Positions 59,416-64,000 of a stretch of DNA of 64,000 nucleotides are shown here, piece by piece. Source of the DNA: Leucobacter muris (GTDB lineage Bacteria > Actinomycetota > Actinomycetes > Actinomycetales > Microbacteriaceae); contig NZ_CP035037.1 in the NCBI RefSeq assembly GCF_004028235.1, positions 1,674,001-1,738,000 on the forward strand, in the 5' to 3' direction. A model generated the notes under the pieces. That model saw only the letters and a program-made list of their open reading frames with translations. It searched no databases and was not told the origin of the DNA. The translations under genes and the position numbers were made by a program. Each line of letters opens with the position of its first letter. Position 1 is the stretch's first letter.

Positions 59416-60618
59416 ATGCGCACCATCGAATCACTGGGAGACCTGCGCTCCCGCACCGTCATCGTCCGCTGCGATCTGAACGTTCCGCTGTCCGACGGCG
59501 TCATCACCGATGACGGCCGCATCCGCGCCTCGCTCACCACGATCCGCGAGCTTCGCGATGCGGGGGCGAAGATCGTGATCATCAGCCACCTGGGCCGCCC
59601 GAAGGGCGAGCCCGAGGCCCGCTACTCGCTGAAGCCGGTGGCGGTGCGCATGTCGGAGCTGCTCGGAGCGCCCGTCGAGTTCGTCGACCAGACCGTCGGC
59701 GCCTCGGCGTCGGCGGCCGTCGGCGCGCTCGTCGACGGCGACGTCGTGCTGCTCGAGAACCTGCGTTTCAACGCGGGGGAGACCAGCAAGGACGACGCCG
59801 AACGGCGCGCCTTCGCCGAGCAGCTCGCCGAGCTCGGCGACGCGTTCGTCTCGGACGGCTTCGGCGTCGTGCACCGCCGCCAGGCCAGCGTGTACGACCT
59901 CGCGCAGCTGCTGCCGAGCGCCGCCGGCCGACTCGTCGCGGCCGAACTCGAGGTGCTGCAGCGCCTCACCGTCGACCCCGCGCGCCCGTACACGGTGGTG
60001 CTCGGCGGTTCGAAGGTCTCCGACAAGCTCGGGGTCATCTCGCACCTCATCGAGCGCGTCGACACGCTGCTCATCGGAGGCGGCATGCTCTTCACCTTCC
60101 TCGCAGCCCAGGGCCACGCCGTCGCGGCGAGCCTGCTCGAGCAGGATCAGCTCGACACCGTGCGGGGCTACCTCGCCGATGCCGAGAAGCGCGGCGTGCG
60201 CATCGTGCTGCCGACCGACGTGGTCGTCGCAGAGACCTTCTCGGCCGACGCCGCCCACGAGATCGTCCCCGCCGACGCGATCGAGTCGTCGAGCTTCGGC
60301 GACGCGGGCATCGGACTCGACATCGGCCCCGACTCGGCGACCGCGTTCGCCGACGTGATCGCCTCATCTGCGACGGTCTTCTGGAACGGCCCCATGGGCG
60401 TCTTCGAGATGGAGGCCTTCGCCGCCGGCACGCGCGCCGTCGCGAAGGCCCTCACCGAGACCGAGGGCTTCACCGTCGTCGGCGGCGGCGACTCCGCTGC
60501 CGCCGTGCGCGCGCTCGGGTTCTCCGACGATCAATTCGGCCACATCTCGACGGGCGGCGGGGCGAGCCTCGAGTTCCTCGAGGGCAAGCAGCTCCCAGGA
60601 CTGGAGGTCCTCGCATGA
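59416..60618 (+). CDS. pgk: Phosphoglycerate kinase
   Basis: Glycolytic kinase, 400 residues. The signature [16 protein letters not shown] opens the N domain; the catalytic [22 protein letters not shown] and C-domain [13 protein letters not shown] and GGGDSAAAV blocks are intact. It starts 13 bases after sodA, where gap is usually found in actinobacteria, so glyceraldehyde-3-phosphate dehydrogenase must be elsewhere. The stop overlaps tpiA (ATGA). Confidence 0.96.
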   Translation: MRTIESLGDLRSRTVIVRCDLNVPLSDGVITDDGRIRASLTTIRELRDAGAKIVIISHLGRPKGEPEARYSLKPVAVRMSELLGAPVEFVDQTVGASASAAVGALVDGDVVLLENLRFNAGETSKDDAERRAFAEQLAELGDAFVSDGFGVVHRRQASVYDLAQLLPSAAGRLVAAELEVLQRLTVDPARPYTVVLGGSKVSDKLGVISHLIERVDTLLIGGGMLFTFLAAQGHAVAASLLEQDQLDTVRGYLADAEKRGVRIVLPTDVVVAETFSADAAHEIVPADAIESSSFGDAGIGLDIGPDSATAFADVIASSATVFWNGPMGVFEMEAFAAGTRAVAKALTETEGFTVVGGGDSAAAVRALGFSDDQFGHISTGGGASLEFLEGKQLPGLEVLA

Positions 60619-61412
60619 CCCAGAAAGCGCAGCGCACCCCGCTGATCGCCGGCAACTGGAAGATGAATCTCGACCATCTGCAGGCCATCGCCCTCGTGCA
60701 GAAGCTCTCGTGGGGCCTCAAGGACGTCAAGCACGACTACAGCGAGACCGAGGTGGCGGTCTTCCCGCCGTTCACCGACCTGCGATCGGTGCAGACGCTG
60801 CTGGCCGCCGACAAGCTGTCGCTCGTGCTCGGCGCGCAAGACGTGTCGCCGCACGAATCGGGCGCCTACACGGGCGACGTCTCCGCCCAGATGCTCGCGA
60901 AGCTCGACGTGCACTACCTGCTCGTCGGCCACTCCGAGCGCCGTCAGGGCCACGGCGAGAGCGACGAACTCGTGGGGCAGAAGGCCCTCGCAGCGCACCG
61001 AGCCGGAATGGTGCCGATGATCTGCGTCGGCGAGACCGCGGAAGACCTCGAGCAGCACGGCGCCGCGGCGATCCCGCTCGCCCAGCTCGCGGCCGCGCTC
61101 GCGCCGCTGCCGCAGGACGCCGAGTTCGTGATCGCCTACGAGCCCGTCTGGGCCATCGGCAGCGGCCAGGCGGCCACCCCCGAGCAGGCTCAGGAGGTCG
61201 CCAAGGCGATCCGGGAGTCGCTGCGCGAACTGCGCGGAGACGAACGCGCCGATGCCACCCGCGTGCTCTACGGCGGCTCGGTATCGAGCCAGAACGTGGC
61301 CGGCTTCCTGCGTCAGCCGGATGTCGACGGCGCCCTCGTCGGCGGAGCCAGCCTGAAGTCGGACGAGTTCACCCGCATCATCCAGTTCAAGAAGCACGTC
61401 ACCGGTGCGTGA
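60615..61412 (+). CDS. tpiA: Triosephosphate isomerase
   Basis: A 265-residue TIM-barrel enzyme. The active-site Lys is in GNWKMN, the electrophile His in LLVGHSERR, the catalytic Glu in [10 protein letters not shown], and the phosphate loop in LYGGSVSS and VGGASL. ATG 60615 overlaps the pgk stop by four bases, with GGAGG upstream inside pgk. Cotranscribed with pgk. Confidence 0.97.
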   Translation: MTQKAQRTPLIAGNWKMNLDHLQAIALVQKLSWGLKDVKHDYSETEVAVFPPFTDLRSVQTLLAADKLSLVLGAQDVSPHESGAYTGDVSAQMLAKLDVHYLLVGHSERRQGHGESDELVGQKALAAHRAGMVPMICVGETAEDLEQHGAAAIPLAQLAAALAPLPQDAEFVIAYEPVWAIGSGQAATPEQAQEVAKAIRESLRELRGDERADATRVLYGGSVSSQNVAGFLRQPDVDGALVGGASLKSDEFTRIIQFKKHVTGA

Positions 61413-61449
61413 GCCGGGGCGCCGCAATCGGCGCCCAGCTCGCGAGCGG

Positions 61450-61455
61450 TATACT
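61450..61455 (+). promoter_or_regulatory. -10 box for secG
   Basis: TATACT overlaps a second candidate (TAGACC, 61455-61460). Either would start a short leader for secG and rbpA. Confidence 0.55.
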
Positions 61456-61499
61456 AGACCTCGGCCTACCGCGCCCTCGACCCCTGAAAGGTGAACTGC

Positions 61500-61748
61500 G
61501 TGCTCATCCTCAAGATCGCCCTGATCGTCGTCCTCGTGATCACGAGCCTGCTGCTCACCCTGTTCATCCTGCTGCACAAGGGTCGTGGCGGCGGCCTCTC
61601 CGACATGTTCGGCGGCGGCGTGACCTCGAGCCTCGGCTCGTCGGGCGTCGCCGAGCGCAACCTCAACCGCATCACCGTCGTCGTGTCGCTGGTGTGGGTC
61701 GCGTCGATCGTGGGTCTCGGGCTCATCGCCCGCTTCTCGGTGGTCTGA
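61500..61748 (+). CDS. secG: Preprotein translocase subunit SecG
   Basis: An 82-residue membrane protein with two helices (ALIVVLVITSLLLTLFILL and ITVVVSLVWVASIVGLGLI) joined by a Gly-rich loop HKGRGGGLSDMFGGG, the SecG hallmark. GTG 61500 is chosen because GAAAGG ends nine bases upstream; an in-frame GTG at 61491 would touch that ribosome-binding site. It follows tpiA, a conserved actinobacterial order. Confidence 0.93.
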   Translation: MLILKIALIVVLVITSLLLTLFILLHKGRGGGLSDMFGGGVTSSLGSSGVAERNLNRITVVVSLVWVASIVGLGLIARFSVV

Positions 61749-61831
61749 CCCCGGATCACCGGCGGGCCCCGTGCCTCGCCCAGAGGCGACCCCGCCCACG
61801 ACTTCGCAGTTCTGTAGCAGAAAGGTATTCA

Positions 61832-62197
61832 GTGCCAGGCAGTAACGCCATTCGCGGCGCCCGCGTCGGATCCGGACCCATGGGGGAGAAGGACCACGGA
61901 GCGCGCGCCGAACGTATTCAGATCTCGTACTGGGACGCGCTCGGCAACGAGACGATCCGCTACTTCGCGGCCGACGTCGCACCCGAGGAGATCCCCGAGC
62001 AGATCGATTCGCCGACCACCGGCCTTCCCGCCGGTCGAGACCGCGAGAACCCCCCGCTGCTCCCCAAGAACGAGCCGTACAAGACGCACCTCGCGTACGT
62101 GAAGGAGCGGCGCACGCCCGAAGAGGCCGAGGAGCTGCTCGAGGCCGCGCTGCAGAAGCTCCGCGCCCGGCGCGGCACCGCCGCGAAGTCGGCGTAG
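61832..62197 (+). CDS. rbpA: RNA polymerase-binding protein RbpA
   Basis: A 121-residue actinobacteria-specific transcription factor. The N-terminal tail SNAIRGARVGSGPMGE, the core ISYWDALGNETIRYFAADVAPEEIPEQID and the sigma-interaction region (KTHLAYVKERRTPEEAEELL) are recognisable. It stabilises the open complex of the principal sigma factors. Core cysteines found in some RbpA proteins are absent here. GTG 61832 follows GAAAGG. A terminator follows. Confidence 0.95.
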   Translation: MPGSNAIRGARVGSGPMGEKDHGARAERIQISYWDALGNETIRYFAADVAPEEIPEQIDSPTTGLPAGRDRENPPLLPKNEPYKTHLAYVKERRTPEEAEELLEAALQKLRARRGTAAKSA

Positions 62198-62216
62198 CGC
62201 CCCAGCCCAGCAGAGA

Positions 62217-62246
62217 GAAGCCCCGGTCCGATGAGACCGGGGCTTC
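62217..62246 (+). terminator. Terminator after rbpA
   Basis: A 12-bp stem GAAGCCCCGGTC/GACCGGGGCTTC followed by TTCGTGTTTC. Beyond it (62256-62319) imperfect copies of CAGCGCGTTCGTCG recur, up to the end of pgi on the other strand. Confidence 0.85.
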
Positions 62247-62319
62247 TTCGTGTTTCAGCGCGTCAACGCTTTCGTCGCGTTAGCGCGTTCGTCGGATCAG
62301 CGCGTTCGTCGCGCTCGGA

Positions 62320-63897
62320 TCAGATCTCGGCGAGCAGCGGGTCGAGCGCGGATCGATCGCCGTAGGGCAGCGTCAGCGCGACCACCGGCCGACCTCGCTC
62401 GGCGAGCACCTCGCGATCGCCTCGCGCCTGGGCGGCGATGAGCACGCCGAAGCTCTGGGAATCGGGGATCGGTACGTCGGGCGCACCAACGTCGCCGATC
62501 TGCAGGAACGCGCCGAGCGCGCGGCCGCCCTTGTGCAGCTGGCCGACCGAGTGCAGGTAGCTCGGCCCGAAACCGAGGGCGACGGGCACGCCGAGCGTCG
62601 TCGCCAGCCGATCCCGCAGTTCGCCGAGCGGCTCGGCGAGCGCGCCGTTCGGGTCGACGTACGCCTGGATCGCGAGGTACCCGTCGCTCGGAACCGCCTC
62701 CCGCAGGCGACGCAGGACCTCGCCCGCCGACAGCGCCTGCGCAGTCGGCGACGACGAACCGTCGGCCTCGGCGAGCGCGGCGCGAGCCGCCACCTTCGCG
62801 GCCTCCACGTCGGGCTGGTCGAACGGGTCGATCCCCATGAGCCGACCGAGCGCCGAGGTGGCGACCTCCCACAGCAGCATCTGGGCGCCCAGGGGAGCGG
62901 AGACGAGCACACCCGCCTCGGGGGCCGGTTCGATCGCGCCGCGAGCGTCGCCGTCGGCGACGCTCACCACCACAGCCTGGGCCGGCGTCTCGCGCAACTC
63001 GGGGGCCGACTCGTGCAGCGCGATCGGCAGCACGCCGTGCCCGTCCTTGCCCGTGGATTCGGCGATGAGCTGCTCGATCCAGCTGCCGAGACCCCATCGA
63101 GCGCTGCGCGTCTCGCGCACCGCGAGCACGAACCGCCGGGGAAGCCCGCCCGCGAGCGCGGCCGCCAGACGCAGCGCCGGATTGTCGGCGGTGTCGCGCG
63201 CGAGCAGCCCGCGCACCTCCGCGGCCTCCGCCACGAGACGGCGGATATCAACGCCTGCCAGCCCCGAGGGCACCAGCCCGAAAGCTGTGAGAGCCGAGAA
63301 TCGACCGCCCACGTTCGGGTCGGCGTTGAACACCCGACGCCCCGCCGCACGCGACTCCTCGTCGAGCGGGGACCCCGGATCCGTGACGATCACCACGCGG
63401 CTCGCGGGATCGATGCCGGCCGCCCGGAACGCCTGCTCGAAGGTCGCGAGATGGCTGCGGGTCTCGATCGTGCTGCCCGACTTCGAACTCACCACCACTG
63501 CGGTGCGGGCCAGATCCCCGGAGAGGACGCGAGCCACGGCCGCGGGATGGGTGGAGTCGATCATGGTGAGCTCGACGCCCGCCCAGCGGGCGAGCACCGC
63601 CGGCGCGAGGCTCGATCCACCCATGCCGCACAGCACGAAGCGATCGACGCCGGCGCTCGCGAACTCGGCCCGCAGCGACTCGATCCGGGGGATCAACTCG
63701 GCCGCCGCCGGCTCGAAGTCGGTCCACCCCAGCCGGATCGCGGCCTCGGCCTCCGCCTCCGCACCCCACAGGGTCGCGTCGTGTGCGAAGATGCGGCTCG
63801 CCACACGACCCCGCACGAGCTCCTCGACGAGTTCAGCGGTGCGCCCGCCGTTCACGCGCTCGATGTCATCGCCGAAGGCGATCCCGATCCCAGCCAT
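62320..63897 (-). CDS. pgi: Glucose-6-phosphate isomerase
   Basis: A 525-residue enzyme interconverting glucose-6-P and fructose-6-P. It has two SIS folds: CGMGGSSLAPAVLA (about residues 95-110) and VVVSSKSGSTIETRSHLATFE; the C-terminal half has GFGPSYLHSVGQLHKGG. It belongs to the actinobacterial Pgi type found next to or fused with transaldolase, rather than the E. coli type. ATG 63897 follows GAGGGGAGAGC. The upstream partial gene on the same strand fits a pentose-phosphate cluster. Confidence 0.94.
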   Translation of the reverse strand: MAGIGIAFGDDIERVNGGRTAELVEELVRGRVASRIFAHDATLWGAEAEAEAAIRLGWTDFEPAAAELIPRIESLRAEFASAGVDRFVLCGMGGSSLAPAVLARWAGVELTMIDSTHPAAVARVLSGDLARTAVVVSSKSGSTIETRSHLATFEQAFRAAGIDPASRVVIVTDPGSPLDEESRAAGRRVFNADPNVGGRFSALTAFGLVPSGLAGVDIRRLVAEAAEVRGLLARDTADNPALRLAAALAGGLPRRFVLAVRETRSARWGLGSWIEQLIAESTGKDGHGVLPIALHESAPELRETPAQAVVVSVADGDARGAIEPAPEAGVLVSAPLGAQMLLWEVATSALGRLMGIDPFDQPDVEAAKVAARAALAEADGSSSPTAQALSAGEVLRRLREAVPSDGYLAIQAYVDPNGALAEPLGELRDRLATTLGVPVALGFGPSYLHSVGQLHKGGRALGAFLQIGDVGAPDVPIPDSQSFGVLIAAQARGDREVLAERGRPVVALTLPYGDRSALDPLLAEI

Positions 63898-63938
63898 GAT
63901 TGCTCTCCCCTCGGTGGCCTGCTCCGTGCTCGTCCCGC

Positions 63939-64000
63939 TCAGTCGGCCAGCGCACGCTCCACGGTGCCGCAGAGCTCCGCCCACGAGGCGTCGAACTTCT
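63939..64000 (-). CDS. tal: Transaldolase, C-terminal end (partial)
   Basis: Minus-strand frame entering from the right edge and ending at TGA 63939-63941. The visible 19 residues read KFDASWAELCGTVERALAD, very close to the C terminus of actinobacterial transaldolases (KF-x-SW-x-EL). The stop lies 41 bases before pgi, consistent with the tal-pgi order. Confidence 0.7.
   Translation of the reverse strand, partial: KFDASWAELCGTVERALAD

Overview
The window is a gene-dense stretch of a high-GC actinobacterial chromosome. WhiA, RbpA, paired ClpP1/ClpP2, a TIM/PGK/SecG/RbpA block, many TAGACT-like -10 boxes and several apparently leaderless genes all point to Actinomycetia. The gene order and the collagen-like/sortase surface genes make a Microbacteriaceae member (Leucobacter-like) my best guess; this is inference from gene content, not a database match. 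I see no plasmid, phage or insertion-sequence backbone. Most of the window is core genome with a few accessory islets.

Layout. 1-4.4 kb: tRNA-Val, thrS, HIT-family phosphorylase, yebC, ruvC. 4.6-6.6 kb: a zinc alcohol dehydrogenase and a convergent, frameshifted TRIC-type channel gene. 6.8-13.6 kb: recO, uppS, dus, dgt, dnaG and an orphan ABC ATPase, several with a -10 box right at the start codon. 13.7-15.8 kb: tRNA-Asn, gamma-carbonic anhydrase, tRNA-Gly with a 75-bp duplication of its 3' end and terminator, a phosphoribosyltransferase, tRNA-Pro. 15.9-20.1 kb: tig, clpP1, clpP2, clpX, with a ClgR-type operator before clpP1 and a DNA-damage (PafBC/RecA-NDp-type) promoter before clpX. 20.1-24.2 kb (minus strand): lipoprotein, small acidic protein, valS, GyrI-like protein. 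24.2-27.5 kb: 18-bp tandem repeats, an antibiotic-resistance type ABC-F gene with a seven-residue leader peptide, two gene remnants and a nitroreductase. 27.7-30.9 kb (minus strand): a betaine/proline-type ABC uptake operon. 31.4-39.3 kb: a surface islet with a collagen-like/discoidin protein (two frameshifts), a remnant pilus adhesin, a backbone pilin, a class C sortase, a frameshifted membrane protein and a long DivIVA-like coiled coil. 39.3-46.6 kb: Ile T-box, ileS, folC, DUF4233, ndk, YcaQ-like glycosylase. 46.8-58.7 kb: uvrB, araC-type regulator, VOC protein, a RES toxin/antitoxin pair divergent from uvrA, then uvrA-uvrC-rapZ-whiA. 58.8-64 kb: sodA, pgk, tpiA, secG, rbpA, pgi and the end of a transaldolase gene.

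How it fits together. The window carries much of nucleotide excision repair (uvrA, uvrB, uvrC) plus ruvC, recO, ClpXP and a YcaQ-like glycosylase. The visible sites suggest two damage circuits: a LexA-type box before uvrA and PafBC-type promoters before uvrB and clpX. The pilus islet encodes a three-gene assembly unit in which both surface proteins carry the same unusual LPVLG sorting motif, although the adhesin is reduced to its two ends. Five reading-frame breaks across four loci could be real decay or base-level assembly errors; raw reads would settle this.
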